From the NCBI RefSeq assembly GCF_018283645.1, contig NZ_JAGSXH010000017.1, positions 1 to 64,000 of the forward strand: a stretch of DNA of 64,000 nt, read 5' to 3'. The translations under genes were made by a program, and so were the position numbers. The stretch's first letter is position 1. Every line of letters starts with the position of its first letter. The notes beneath the pieces were generated by a model that was not told the DNA's origin, did not search any database, and saw only the letters and a list, made by a program, of their open reading frames with translations. The stretch is from Actinocrinis puniceicyclus (GTDB lineage Bacteria > Actinomycetota > Actinomycetes > Streptomycetales > Catenulisporaceae). This document shows, piece by piece, positions 24,586 to 34,030 of the stretch.

Positions 24586-26096
24586 GTGCTCAGCGCCTGC
24601 TGGTCCGCCAGTGCGATCGTCAGCTCCCCGGCGGCCGTGGGGTGGAACGGCGCGGCGGCCTTGAGGCCCTGAACGTAAGGCTGGCTGCTGCACAGCTCGT
24701 GGCCCGCGAAGCTCGGGCGCACCGTGGTGAACCCGAAGGTCTGCGCGCCGTCCGCGAGTACGGTGTTCAGCGTGGCGAGCCGCGCGGAGAGCACCTTGGT
24801 CTTCGCCGGCGTGAACCCGTCGCCGACCAGGCACTTCACATCCGGCCCGAACGGGTCGAAGTACGTGTTGATCAGCACTTTCGGATGCTGTGGCAAGCCG
24901 GCGAGATCGTGCAGCATGTCGTAGAAGCCGCGGGCGAAGTCGTTCAGGTTGCTCTGGAAGTACGCCGTGGACGCCTGATCGTCGCAGGCCGCGGCCATCA
25001 CGCACAGCGCGGCCGTCGCCACCCAGCGCAGATCGTTCGCACCGATGCTCACGACGACCACCGAGGCGTGCGGCGCCTGCTCCAGCACGCCGAACTGCGG
25101 CGGCACCGTCACCCCGCCGGTGTCCTGCGGTCCGAGGATGCCGGCCGTCACGGTCGCGCCGCTGCACGCCAGATTCAGCACCTTCCAGCCGTTGACCTGC
25201 GCCAGGTCCGCGGCGTATGAATCGGCGCTGCGGCCACAGGCCGTGTCCTGCGCGGAGGGGTGCGCGACCGGCGGGTTGCCGATCGCGGCCGCCGTCGAGT
25301 CCCCGATCACCACGGCCTGGACACCGGGCAGGCTCACGCCGACCGGCGCTGGCGCGGTCGGGCCCGCCGCGCTGTCCCCGACCAGGTCGCTGAGCGACTT
25401 GACCTGGCGCAGCGTGCCGGGCGTCCCGGCCGCGAAGAGCGCGACGGCGCCGATGTTCGCGGCCACCGCGACCAGCGTCCCGATCGCCACGACCTTGAAC
25501 ATCCTGCGGTGGGTGTAGTGGCGCAGACCCGAGAACGCGAGCAGCAGCAGCACCGCGAACCCGGCCGTGACCAGCGTCTGCCACAGGAAGTACCGCTCCC
25601 AGCCGCCGACGAGGCTCGCGGCCAGCCGGTTCTGTGCCCCGGCGCCGCCGTGGTCGGCGGAGGTCTGCACGAACTGGGTCAGCTGGCTGTCGATGGTGAT
25701 GTGCGTCAACACCAGCTTCGGCCGGATCAACCCGCTGAACTGGAGCGTCGTGGGCACCGACTGGCCGAACAGGTCCAGTTCGCCGGATCCGGCCAGGGAC
25801 AGGTGCGGCGAGGCCGCACCCACCTTGAGGGTCTGGCCCGCGGCCGAGACGGACTGCGCCGGTGTGACCAACAGGGCCAGCCACGCGGCGATCGCGCCGA
25901 TGAGGAGGAGGACGCAGAACAAGGCGGCGGCGCGGCGTGCACGCGGCCACAGGCCGACACGCGAGTCGGCGCCCGAGCCGGCGGCGGGCGCACGCCGACC
26001 CGATCGCGGCTGAAGGTCGCTCAGGTTCAAGTGGCTTCGTTCCCTGGAGTGCGGTTCGCGGCGGCGGGGTGTGGCGCGGTCCGACGGCATCGCCAC
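24549..26096 (-). CDS. Membrane-anchored SGNH/GDSL hydrolase
   Basis: A 515-residue protein. A long hydrophilic N-terminus, membrane helix at about 57-80, a ~75-residue extracytoplasmic stretch, two further helices (about 168-190 and 202-222), then an SGNH domain from about 255: block I VVIGDST, Ser nucleophile in GDSTA, block III SIGANDLRW, and a C-terminal PFHPTAAGE His. This suggests an outward-facing esterase acting on cell-wall or lipid esters. GTG 26096 or ATG 26090 are both possible starts; neither has a strong ribosome site, and a shorter N-terminus is possible. Confidence 0.8.
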   Translation of the reverse strand: MAMPSDRATPRRREPHSRERSHLNLSDLQPRSGRRAPAAGSGADSRVGLWPRARRAAALFCVLLLIGAIAAWLALLVTPAQSVSAAGQTLKVGAASPHLSLAGSGELDLFGQSVPTTLQFSGLIRPKLVLTHITIDSQLTQFVQTSADHGGAGAQNRLAASLVGGWERYFLWQTLVTAGFAVLLLLAFSGLRHYTHRRMFKVVAIGTLVAVAANIGAVALFAAGTPGTLRQVKSLSDLVGDSAAGPTAPAPVGVSLPGVQAVVIGDSTAAAIGNPPVAHPSAQDTACGRSADSYAADLAQVNGWKVLNLACSGATVTAGILGPQDTGGVTVPPQFGVLEQAPHASVVVVSIGANDLRWVATAALCVMAAACDDQASTAYFQSNLNDFARGFYDMLHDLAGLPQHPKVLINTYFDPFGPDVKCLVGDGFTPAKTKVLSARLATLNTVLADGAQTFGFTTVRPSFAGHELCSSQPYVQGLKAAAPFHPTAAGELTIALADQQALSTDALSVSAAGAK

Positions 26097-26300
26097 CCCG
26101 GTTCCACAGTCATCGTGCGCTGTCCGCGGCGCGGGCGGGTGATGCTGAACGATGCACAGTTCCGGTCCTACATCTCACGAAAACGGCACAGGACGCTCAT
26201 CATCTCATAGGTCCTCATAAATGCGGATGGTCCGATGAACGCCGTTATCGCCCGGACTGCCGAGCGCCGCGGCCGCCGCCCAAGAGGCCACAATGGACCA

Positions 26301-27347
26301 ATGCCGATCTCCTCCGAGGCGTCCGGAACCAACGGTGCGAACCCCGTGCGCTCGTCCTTCGCCCAGGCGGGCACCGTGCGCCGCGGCGAGGGCTCGCCTT
26401 ATGTCGATCTCGACCGGGCCGCTTGGAGCGCGCTGCGCGAACGCACGCCCCTTCCGCTCACGGCCGACGAGGTCGAGCGGCTGCGCGGACTCGGCGACAT
26501 GATTGACCTGAACGAGGTACGGGAGATGTACCTGCCGATCTCCCGGCTGCTGAACCTTTACGTCGCCGCGGTGCACGGCCTGCGCGGTGCGCTGGAGACG
26601 TTCCTCGGCGCCGGGTCGCAGGCGAAGAACGGGCCGGACGACGGCGGACGCACCCCGTTCGTGATCGGGGTCGCCGGCAGCGTCGCGGTCGGCAAGTCCA
26701 CCACGGCCCGGCTGCTGCGCGCGCTGCTGGCGCGCTGGCCGGAGCATCCGCGTGTCGAACTGGTGACCACGGACGGCTTCCTGATGCCCAACGCGGAACT
26801 GGAGCGGCGCGGCCTGATGGCGCGCAAGGGCTTCCCGGAATCGTACGACCGGCGGGCGCTGACCCGGTTCGTCGCGGACGTCAAGTCGGGGCGCCCGGAG
26901 GTGAGCGCACCGGTCTACTCGCACCTGGTGTACGACATCGTGCCCGGGGAGAAGCTGACGGTACGCCGCCCGGACATCCTCATCGTCGAGGGCCTGAACG
27001 TGCTTCAGCCCGCCGCGCCGGGCACGGACGGCCGGATCCGCATCGGGCTGTCCGACTACTTCGACTTCAGCATCTACGTCGATGCGCGCACGGACGACAT
27101 CGAACGCTGGTATCTGGACCGGTTCAAGCAGTTGCGCGCCACGGCGTTCGTGGATCCGGACTCGTACTTCCGGCGCTTCGCGGCTCTTTCCGAGCGCGCG
27201 GCGCTGGAGCAGGCCCGCTCCTTCTGGCAGCAGATCAACCTGCCGAACCTGCTGGAGAACGTGCTGCCGACGCGGCGGCGCGCGACGCTGGTGCTGCGCA
27301 AGGGCCCGGACCACAGCATCGAGCGGGTCTGGCTGCGCAAGCTGTGA
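26301..27347 (+). CDS. coaA: Type I pantothenate kinase
   Basis: A 348-residue cytoplasmic kinase catalysing the first step of coenzyme A synthesis. P-loop [12 protein letters not shown] at about 123-134, the [14 protein letters not shown] substrate strand, [18 protein letters not shown] and IVEGLNVL motifs are all intact; length is usual plus a ~30-residue N-terminal tail. ATG 26301 is chosen because a CACAAT -10-like hexamer ends six bases upstream, though ATG 26235 in frame cannot be excluded. Its stop overlaps a CBS-domain fragment by GTGA. Confidence 0.93.
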   Translation: MPISSEASGTNGANPVRSSFAQAGTVRRGEGSPYVDLDRAAWSALRERTPLPLTADEVERLRGLGDMIDLNEVREMYLPISRLLNLYVAAVHGLRGALETFLGAGSQAKNGPDDGGRTPFVIGVAGSVAVGKSTTARLLRALLARWPEHPRVELVTTDGFLMPNAELERRGLMARKGFPESYDRRALTRFVADVKSGRPEVSAPVYSHLVYDIVPGEKLTVRRPDILIVEGLNVLQPAAPGTDGRIRIGLSDYFDFSIYVDARTDDIERWYLDRFKQLRATAFVDPDSYFRRFAALSERAALEQARSFWQQINLPNLLENVLPTRRRATLVLRKGPDHSIERVWLRKL

Positions 27348-27517
27348 CGGCGGTCCGGCGCGCCGGGGCCGCGATGATGCGCGACGCGAACGTCGGCAAC
27401 GTGCTCGTGGTGGAGCGGGGCACGCCGGTCGGCGTCGTGTCCCTCGGGGATCTCGCGCTCGACCGTGACGAGACCTCCGCGCTCGCCGCGATCAGCGGGC
27501 AGCCGCCGACGACCTGA
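27344..27517 (+). pseudogene. CBS-domain fragment overlapping the end of coaA
   Basis: A 57-residue frame starts at GTG 27344 (GTGA overlap with coaA). The product contains MMRDANVGNVLVVERGTPVG and VVSLGDLALDRDETSALAAI, which match the second half of a CBS domain plus the C-terminal tail typical of actinobacterial CBS-pair proteins. The first CBS domain and the start of the second are missing, so it appears to be a 5'-truncated remnant that has become translationally coupled to coaA. It has no ribosome site of its own. Confidence 0.6.
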
Positions 27518-27556
27518 CGCCGCCGGCGCTACGTCACGATCCCCGCGGCGGCCTGG

Positions 27557-27895
27557 TCAGCCCGCGAGAGCGGCGGCCAGGTCGTCGCGCATGGCGAGGT
27601 GGCCGGCCGCGCCGGCCAGGTCGAGCACCCGCTGCACCGCCTGCTGCGGAGCCACCACGCGGAACAGGGCGCCGTCCGCCTGCGCGCGCTTGTGCGCCTG
27701 GAGCAGCACCCGCAGGCCACTGGAGTCGAGGAACGTCATCTCGGTACCGTCGAGCACGACCAGCGCGTCCGGGGCGAGCAGCGGTTCGATCGTCTCCCAC
27801 AGCTGGTCCGCGGCGGCCAGGTCCAGTTCGCCGCGCACGGTCACCACGCGTCCGTTCCCCTCGGCGGGCCCGACGCCGACCTCGAAACGCTCCAT
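27557..27895 (-). CDS. STAS-domain anti-anti-sigma factor
   Basis: A 112-residue single STAS domain. The VTVRGELDLAAADQLWETI strand-helix, phosphorylatable Ser in FLDSSGLRVLL (about residue 58) and a C-terminal helix match SpoIIAA/RsbV antagonists, which release sigma factors by binding anti-sigma kinases. GGAG lies 5 bases upstream of ATG 27895, and TATAGT (27905-27910, minus strand) is a likely -10. No anti-sigma kinase is adjacent. Confidence 0.88.
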   Translation of the reverse strand: MERFEVGVGPAEGNGRVVTVRGELDLAAADQLWETIEPLLAPDALVVLDGTEMTFLDSSGLRVLLQAHKRAQADGALFRVVAPQQAVQRVLDLAGAAGHLAMRDDLAAALAG

Positions 27896-28037
27896 GGAAG
27901 CTCCACTATATCGCTGTAAGAGTTCTGTCTACTCTTCCTTACACCCTATCGCCGATCGGCCCTCGTGCGAAGCGCGGGCGTGTGCGGGAGCCCGGGCGGC
28001 GACCCGGGCTCCCGCACACGCTGCCGCCTGCTCGGCC

Positions 28038-29567
28038 CTACTGGGCCGTCCCCGCCGACCGGACGCCGGGCGAACGCGGGGAGATCGCACTGGAGGCGGC
28101 CGCGGTGGCCTGCCGCACCACCGACAGCGGCCGGGCGATCGACTCCAGCGACCGGCGTTCCGCCGCGATGCCGAGCGCGATCTCGATCAGACCTCCGGCG
28201 ATCATCACCCCGGCGCCGATGAGATAGCCGACGAACAGCAGGTTCCGGTTCGTGCCGTCGCCGATCAGGTGGCCGTAGAGCACCGGGCCGAGCGCCCCGA
28301 AGCACTGCGCGATCGCGAAGAACACCGCGATGGCCTGCGCGCGCACCTCCAGCGGGAAGATCTCGCTGACCGTCAGATAGGCCGCGCTCGCTCCGCTTGA
28401 GGCGAAGAAGAAGATCACGCACCAGGCGATCGTCTGGGTCGCGGCGGTGAGCATCCCGGCCCGGAAAAGCTGCGCGGTGATGGCCAGCAGGACGCCGGAA
28501 AGCAGGTAGGTGCCCGCGATCATCTGCTTGCGCCCGATCGTGTCGAACAGCCGGCCGATGGTGAGCGGACCGGCCAGGTTGCCGACGGCGAAGGCGATCA
28601 GGAACCACGGCGCCGCGTTCGCCGCGACCCCGTAGAACTTGGTCAGCACGAGCGTGTAGGTGAAGAAGATCGCGTTGTACAGGAACGACTGGCTGATCAT
28701 CAGGCCGGCGCCCAGCACCGAGCGCTTCGGGTACTGGGAGAACAGCACCCGCACCAGCGCAAGGTACCCGGTCCGCTCCACGGGCCGGACGTCCATCGCA
28801 CGGTCCTGCGGGACCGGTTCCAGCCTCCCGCCGCCGACCTCGACCTGTTCCTCGATCTCCCGCAGCGTGGTCTCGGCCTCGGCCTGCCGGCCGTGCATGA
28901 TCAGCCAGCGCGGGCTCTCCGGCAGGTTGCGCCGCACGAACACCACCACGATCGCGAGCACCGGTCCGAGCAGGAAGCCGAGCCTCCAGCCGATGTTCTC
29001 CGGCAGCACGTTGAGCAGCAGCAGCGAGCCGAGCGTGCCGAGGATCGCTCCACCCCAGTACGTGCCGTTGACCGCGATGTCGACGCGGCCGCGGTGCCGC
29101 GCCGGGATCATCTCGTCGATCGCCGAGTTGATCGCGGCGTACTCGCCGCCGATGCCGGTACCCGCGACGAACCGGGTCAGATACAGGTAGGCGACCCACA
29201 CCCCGCCGGCACCCATCGTCACCGCGGTCAGTCCGCTGCCGACCAGGTAAACCCCGAGCGTGACCATGAACAGGTTGCGCCGGCCCAGTTTGTCCGACAG
29301 CCTCCCGAAGAACAGTGCGCCGACCACCTCGCCGGCCAGGTAGACCGACGCGATGGCGCCGACCGCGGTGGACGACATGCCGAGCGTCTGCTTCGTACCG
29401 AGAACCCCGGCGACCGCGCTGGCCACGGTGATTTCCAGGCCGTCCAGGACCCAGGCCACACCGAGCGCCATCACCAGCCGGGTGTGGAACCGGGACCAGG
29501 GCAGCCGGTCGACCCTCGCTGGGATCAGCGTGCGTATTGGCGCATCCGCGATATCAGCGACTGACAT
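28038..29567 (-). CDS. MFS transporter, sugar-porter/aromatic-acid type
   Basis: A 509-residue, 12-helix major facilitator. The loop 2-3 motif GRLSDKLGRRN, the loop 4-5 RFVAGTGIGGEYAAINS signature and PESPRWL after helix 6 place it in the sugar-porter/AAHS-like group. A ~60-residue cytoplasmic loop with many acidic residues separates the halves. ATG 29567 has GGAGG 5 bases upstream. It stands alone, so the substrate is not defined. Confidence 0.87.
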   Translation of the reverse strand: MSVADIADAPIRTLIPARVDRLPWSRFHTRLVMALGVAWVLDGLEITVASAVAGVLGTKQTLGMSSTAVGAIASVYLAGEVVGALFFGRLSDKLGRRNLFMVTLGVYLVGSGLTAVTMGAGGVWVAYLYLTRFVAGTGIGGEYAAINSAIDEMIPARHRGRVDIAVNGTYWGGAILGTLGSLLLLNVLPENIGWRLGFLLGPVLAIVVVFVRRNLPESPRWLIMHGRQAEAETTLREIEEQVEVGGGRLEPVPQDRAMDVRPVERTGYLALVRVLFSQYPKRSVLGAGLMISQSFLYNAIFFTYTLVLTKFYGVAANAAPWFLIAFAVGNLAGPLTIGRLFDTIGRKQMIAGTYLLSGVLLAITAQLFRAGMLTAATQTIAWCVIFFFASSGASAAYLTVSEIFPLEVRAQAIAVFFAIAQCFGALGPVLYGHLIGDGTNRNLLFVGYLIGAGVMIAGGLIEIALGIAAERRSLESIARPLSVVRQATAAASSAISPRSPGVRSAGTAQ

Positions 29568-29744
29568 TGGAACCTCCAGCCGATCAGTCCCCTCAGGCGC
29601 ACTGGTAACCGGGACGGCCGCGGACAAACGACTACTCGCGAGCGCTCGTCACCACTGGCCCGCGTGAGAAGCCGCACGGCGGGTATCCGCTGTCACCGGC
29701 CGCTTGAGCGACCGGCCGAAGCGCGCAGAACCTGAGAGGGAGCC

Positions 29745-29978
29745 ATGTCGATCGGAGCGAACCTCACCGTGATCGCGACCGGCGCGATCCTTTCCTTCGC
29801 CACCCACATCCACAGCTCCGGTTTCAGCGTGGTCGCGATGGGCGCCGTACTGATCGCGGTCGGCGTCGTCGGGCTGTGCCTCCAGATCGCCGCGCTGCGC
29901 CGGCGGCAGGAGATGACCGCGACCGAGATCGTCAGCCCGGAACGCGCGGTACTGGTACGGCCGCCATCCGAGCACTGA
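29745..29978 (+). CDS. Small membrane protein, DUF6458-like
   Basis: A 77-residue protein with two membrane helices (NLTVIATGAILSFATHI and VVAMGAVLIAVGVVGLCLQI) and a short charged tail. The MSIGANLTVIATGAILSFA start is typical of the DUF6458 family of actinobacteria, function unknown. GAGAGGGAG precedes ATG 29745. The 117-bp gap to the divergent MFS gene holds both promoters. Confidence 0.78.
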   Translation: MSIGANLTVIATGAILSFATHIHSSGFSVVAMGAVLIAVGVVGLCLQIAALRRRQEMTATEIVSPERAVLVRPPSEH

Positions 29979-30056
29979 GCCGAACGCATTTTCCGGCGCA
30001 GCGAGGGTACAAGGCGGCAACGGAAGCGCACGATGCGGTCAGTGCGGAGGCGGAGT

Positions 30057-30416
30057 ATGGACGCAAGAGGGCTCTCGCTGCGGGAACAGCGCATTCTCGC
30101 GGAGATCGAGTCGGCGCTGCGGCTCGATCGCAGGCTGGACGAGAGGTTGCGCGATCTGCGCGCACCCGCCGGAGCAAGGCTGCTCTCACTCCAGCGCAGA
30201 CTGCGCGCGGCCGAACTGAGCCTACTGATCCCCACGACGCTGCTGCTCTCGCTCGCCGCGGGACGTACCGGCTCGCTTCCCATCGCGATCGCAGCCTGCT
30301 GCGTCGGCGTGCTGAGCATCGCGCTGTTGTGCACGGTCCTGATCGGCCGAGCCGAGCGGCGCCGCGGCCGGCAGTGGCGCGACGCGCCCTCGCGCCTCTC
30401 CTTTCCGGAGACCTGA
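30057..30416 (+). CDS. DUF3040-like small membrane protein
   Basis: A 119-residue protein. The N-terminal LSLREQRILAEIESALRLDR helix is the hallmark of DUF3040, followed by two membrane helices (about 65-83 and 88-108) and a basic tail. ATG 30057 is chosen for GGAGGCGGAG immediately upstream; an earlier in-frame start at 30033 lacks this. It follows another small membrane protein by 78 bp and may be cotranscribed. Function unknown. Confidence 0.8.
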   Translation: MDARGLSLREQRILAEIESALRLDRRLDERLRDLRAPAGARLLSLQRRLRAAELSLLIPTTLLLSLAAGRTGSLPIAIAACCVGVLSIALLCTVLIGRAERRRGRQWRDAPSRLSFPET

Positions 30417-30532
30417 CCCAGCCCGCCTGGAAACCGGCCCAGCCCGCCTGGAGGCTCGAGGCGATCCGCCCGCAGAGCTGACGCCGCGGCACGATGCGTC
30501 TTCTTATATGAGCCTGCGTATTCGTCGCCTCC

Positions 30533-30601
30533 GGCAACTTTCAGTCCATTTCACAACCACCACGCACGGTCGTCGCCCGCGGCCTGCGGCGACTTTGAGT
30601 C
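30533..30601 (+). promoter_or_regulatory. Two RACTTT-core repeats upstream of GH12
   Basis: GGCAACTTTCAGTC (30533-30546) and GGCGACTTTGAGTC (30588-30601) are near-identical 14-mers 55 bp apart, about 90-160 bp before the endoglucanase start. The core resembles the motifs near the LPMO and Cip1-like genes. Confidence 0.4.
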
Positions 30602-30689
30602 ACCACGCGACTACGCAAACCGACCGGTGGCGGCGGGTACCTTCCTGACTCGATCGAACAGGCTTCGAATCGACGAAAGGATCCGGCTG

Positions 30690-31874
30690 ATGTTCTCCGG
30701 CAGACGGGCTCGACTGCTCGCACCGGCGCTCGCCGTCTCGACGGCGCTGGCCGCGGCCGCGAGTCTGACCCTCCTGTCCACCGACGCCGCCCAGGCGGCC
30801 ACCACGACGCTGTGCGGGGCCACCCAGACCGCGTCCGTCGCCGGCGGTCAGTACATGGTCCAGAACAACGAATGGGGCTCCTCCGCCTCGGAATGCATCA
30901 CCACCGACGGAAACGCGGACTTCACCGTCGCGAACTCCGCCATCTCCACCGGCACCAGCGGCGCCCCCGGCGGCTATCCCTCGATCTACAAGGGCTGCCA
31001 CTGGGGTCTTTGCACCTCGGGCAGCGGCCTGCCGATCCAGGTCTCGACCATGTCCCCGGGCAAGGTGACCACGAGCTGGAGCACCACACAGCCCGGCAAC
31101 GGCATCTACGACGTCGCGTACGACATCTGGTACAACCAGTCGTCGTCGACCAGCGGCCAGCCCAACGCCGAAGAGATGATGATCTGGCTCAACCACACCG
31201 GCAGCGTGCAGCCTTCCGGATCGGTCGTGGCCAGCAACGTCAGCATCGGCGGCCACACCTACAACGTCTGGCTCGGCCGCGAGAGCACCTGGAACGACGT
31301 CTCCTACGTCATGACCAGCCCGACGACGTCGGTCAGCAACCTCGACATCGACCTGCTGGCGGCGGACTCGGTCAGCCGCGGCTACATGACGAACTCGGAC
31401 TACCTGATCGACCTGGAAGCCGGATTCGAGCTCTGGCAGGGCGGCGCCGGACTGGCGACGAACAGCTACTCGGTGAACATCGGCGGCGGCGGGTACACCC
31501 CTGCGCCGACCACCGCGCCGCCCACGACTCAGCCTCCGACGACTCAGCCGCCCTCGACGCCTGCGGGCGGCCGGGGCTGTCGCGCCGCCTACTCGGTGAC
31601 CGGCACCTGGCCGGGCGGTTTCCAGGGCCAGGTGGTGGTGACCAACACCGGCGGCTCCACCAGCGGCTGGACTCTGAACTGGACCTATCCGGGCGACCAG
31701 AAGATAAGCAGCCTCTGGAACGGCACGTACAGCCAGTCCGGCGAGCAGATCACGGTGCGCAACGCCGCCTACAACGGCACGCTCGCCCCCGGCGGCACGA
31801 CGAGCGTGGGCTTCACCGGGACGTATTCGAGCAGCGACGCGGCTCCGTCCTCGGTGACCTGCACGGCCAGCTGA
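30690..31874 (+). CDS. GH12 endoglucanase with CBM2 module
   Basis: A 394-residue secreted cellulase. Signal peptide (about 1-37, ending AQAA), GH12 catalytic jelly roll (about 38-265) with nucleophile E162 in EEMMIWL and acid/base E247 in GFELWQGG, a Thr/Pro linker (PTTAPPTTQPP), and a CBM2 (about 295-394) with the TWPGGFQGQVVVTN motif. ATG 30690 has AAAGG 9 bases upstream. It would make internal cuts in amorphous cellulose or mixed glucans and work with the LPMO and GH3 enzyme in this window. Confidence 0.94.
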   Translation: MFSGRRARLLAPALAVSTALAAAASLTLLSTDAAQAATTTLCGATQTASVAGGQYMVQNNEWGSSASECITTDGNADFTVANSAISTGTSGAPGGYPSIYKGCHWGLCTSGSGLPIQVSTMSPGKVTTSWSTTQPGNGIYDVAYDIWYNQSSSTSGQPNAEEMMIWLNHTGSVQPSGSVVASNVSIGGHTYNVWLGRESTWNDVSYVMTSPTTSVSNLDIDLLAADSVSRGYMTNSDYLIDLEAGFELWQGGAGLATNSYSVNIGGGGYTPAPTTAPPTTQPPTTQPPSTPAGGRGCRAAYSVTGTWPGGFQGQVVVTNTGGSTSGWTLNWTYPGDQKISSLWNGTYSQSGEQITVRNAAYNGTLAPGGTTSVGFTGTYSSSDAAPSSVTCTAS

Positions 31875-31913
31875 CAGCGGGCCGGACGCGCGGAAACACC
31901 GCGAGAGCACGAC

Positions 31914-31944
31914 GGTTCGCCGGCCCGGCGCGGGCCGGCGAACC
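31914..31944 (+). terminator. Terminator after GH12
   Basis: A 14-bp perfect stem (GGTTCGCCGGCCCG and its complement) with a 3-base loop lies 39 bp after the GH12 stop and between convergent genes. Confidence 0.75.
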
Positions 31945-32025
31945 ACTGCACGGGGGTCCTGGACGCGGGTGCGGCCGACGGGTCGGCGGGACGGCCGCAC
32001 CCGCCCGCGAATCCGCCGGGGTCGC

Positions 32026-33774
32026 TCAGTCGGTGACGCTTCCGGAGAGCCGCTGGACCTCCGCGGTCAGCTGGCTGGCGGCGGGGCGGGAGATGCGCTC
32101 CTTGCCGACCAGCTGGTCCAGCCGCCCGTCGAAGCGGGCGATCTTGTCGCGGATCTCCTGAAGGTGAGCCGGACCGCCGTTGCGCTGCGCCGAGACCACC
32201 GAGTTCTCGATGTCGACGATCGAGTTCTGCAGATCGCCGCCGGTGGTCGGGTCGAGCGTGGCCGGGCCGTCCGCGACGAAGACGCGGATCTGGGCCCGCA
32301 CCGCCTCCAGGTAGCGGATCGGATCCGCGGCCGCGGCCGCCGAGATCGGCGGCGCGCTGCCCCCGGACATCCGCGGCGCGACGGCACCGTTCGAGGGTGC
32401 CGGACCGGCCGGCGGCGAGCCGGGAGGCGCGGCCAACCGTGGCGGCTGCGCGGCGGTGGCGCCCGGATGGCCGCTCGGGAGCAGCAACACCAGCGCCGCG
32501 GCACCCGAAAGGCCGACGACGGCCCCGACGAGCAGCGGCCGCGCGCTGCGCCGCCGCCTTCCCCTGCCGCCGGCTTCGCCCGGGCCGGGTACGTCCGCGC
32601 CGGGTACGTCCGGCTTGGGCGCGGGGGCTGCCCGGGTCCTTCCGTCGAACGCGGCTCCCGCCCGCGCCCGCCGGCTCGGCGCGGCGCCGGCCGACTCGGC
32701 CGCCGAGCCGTCCGCCCGCCCCGGGTACGCCGCCTCGGGTGCGACCGGGTCCTGCCCAGGGCGTTGTGCGGGGCGCTGCTCGATGTACTGCTCAGGGTGT
32801 TGTGCAGGGTGTTGTGCAGGGTGCTGCGGCTCGTCGAACGCCTCCGCCAGCATCGTGCTCTCGCCCGGGTAGTGCTCGGCCACGGGACGGAACTGCGCGA
32901 GCGACCTGCGCGGGGTATGGCCGAGGGGCTCGCCCACCGGGAAACCCGCCGCGGAGGCGATGCCCGACAGCGTCGTGAGCGCCTGCGTCGCATCGGGCCG
33001 GAACGCAGGATTCTTCGAAAGACAGGCATGACAGAACTCGACCACGCGCGCGGGCAGGCCGGGCACCTCGATCGGCGGAGGCGGGTCGTACAGCTGCGCC
33101 TCGAAGATCTCAGTGATGTCGTTGCTCTGATACGGGGGGCGACCGGTCAGGCACCAGTACAGCACGCAGCCGAGGGCGTAGATGTCCGAAGCCGGTTTCG
33201 CCCGCTGCCCGCGCACCTGTTCCGGGGCCATGCACAGCGGTGTGCCGACGGTCAGGTTGCCGGTCAGGTCGCCGTCGCCGGCCGCGCGGGCGATGCCGAA
33301 GTCGAGCAGCTTCGCGCCGTCCGGGACCAACATGACGTTGGCTGGTTTCACGTCTCTGTGCACGACTCCCGCGCGATGCGCGGCGCGCAGCGCGTCGGCG
33401 ACCTGCGCGGCGACGGCGACCGCCTCGGCCCAGGGTAGCGCCGCTTCCTTCAGCCGCCGGGCCAGACTGGTCCCGGCGAGCATCTCGGTCACCAGAACGG
33501 GCTGGGTGCTGCCGTCGGCGTTGGGGATCTCCAGGTAGTCCCGGATGGCGCAGATGCGCGGATGCTCAAGCCGGGCCAGCACCCGCGCTTCGCGCCGCAG
33601 CCGCTCCCGCTCCGTCGGGTCGTCCACCGCGGCGCCGCGCAACAGCTTGACGGCGACCGGGCGGTCGCGGGCCACGTCGAGCGCCTCCCACACGGTCGCG
33701 CTCCCGCCCGCGCCGAGCGGCTGGACCAACTGGTAGCGCTCGGCGAGCAGCGTGCCGGGTATCGCGGGCTCCAT
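32026..33774 (-). CDS. Transmembrane Ser/Thr protein kinase
   Basis: A 582-residue Hanks-type kinase. Kinase domain about 10-275 with GAGGSATV loop, catalytic HRDVKPANVML, DFGIA and APEQVRG. A juxtamembrane stretch contains QHPAQHPAQHP-type repeats, then a Pro/Arg-rich linker, one membrane helix (about 435-456) and a ~120-residue outer domain predicted helical (QNSIVDIENSVVSAQRN, DKIARFDGRLDQLVG). ATG 33774 is chosen at the start of homology; the extended upstream frame is implausible. The sensed signal is unknown. Confidence 0.92.
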   Translation of the reverse strand: MEPAIPGTLLAERYQLVQPLGAGGSATVWEALDVARDRPVAVKLLRGAAVDDPTERERLRREARVLARLEHPRICAIRDYLEIPNADGSTQPVLVTEMLAGTSLARRLKEAALPWAEAVAVAAQVADALRAAHRAGVVHRDVKPANVMLVPDGAKLLDFGIARAAGDGDLTGNLTVGTPLCMAPEQVRGQRAKPASDIYALGCVLYWCLTGRPPYQSNDITEIFEAQLYDPPPPIEVPGLPARVVEFCHACLSKNPAFRPDATQALTTLSGIASAAGFPVGEPLGHTPRRSLAQFRPVAEHYPGESTMLAEAFDEPQHPAQHPAQHPEQYIEQRPAQRPGQDPVAPEAAYPGRADGSAAESAGAAPSRRARAGAAFDGRTRAAPAPKPDVPGADVPGPGEAGGRGRRRRSARPLLVGAVVGLSGAAALVLLLPSGHPGATAAQPPRLAAPPGSPPAGPAPSNGAVAPRMSGGSAPPISAAAAADPIRYLEAVRAQIRVFVADGPATLDPTTGGDLQNSIVDIENSVVSAQRNGGPAHLQEIRDKIARFDGRLDQLVGKERISRPAASQLTAEVQRLSGSVTD

Positions 33775-33993
33775 GACGCGGATTATTCCGCCGTACCCGG
33801 CCGCACGGGTGAAACCAGGAAAGAACTGACGGCACGTTAAGCAGATCGTAAGATCCCGATCCCGTCGCCGCATGGGCACGAGCCTGCGTCGCGCCGGCTC
33901 CGGGCCGCGCCGTTCGCCCGCCGGATCCCGCGTTGAGACCAATGCCGCTCGTCCCGGCCATTGAGCCGCCCGGACCTAGAGCTTACCATCGAG

Positions 33994-34012
33994 TAAGGTG
34001 AGGCTTACCTAT
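33994..34012 (+). promoter_or_regulatory. Iron box (DmdR1/IdeR-type)
   Basis: TAAGGTGAGGCTTACCTAT matches 15 of 19 positions of the actinobacterial iron-box consensus TTAGGTTAGGCTAACCTAA. It lies 18 bp before the flavin reductase start; a further CTTACC half-site occurs 11 bp upstream of it. Confidence 0.75.
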
Positions 34013-34030
34013 TGAGGTTCGGGAGGTTCG

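Noticed and set aside
30033-30056. Upstream start for the DUF3040-like protein
   Set aside because: The ribosome site GGAGGCGGAG lies inside this extension, immediately before ATG 30057, where family homology begins.
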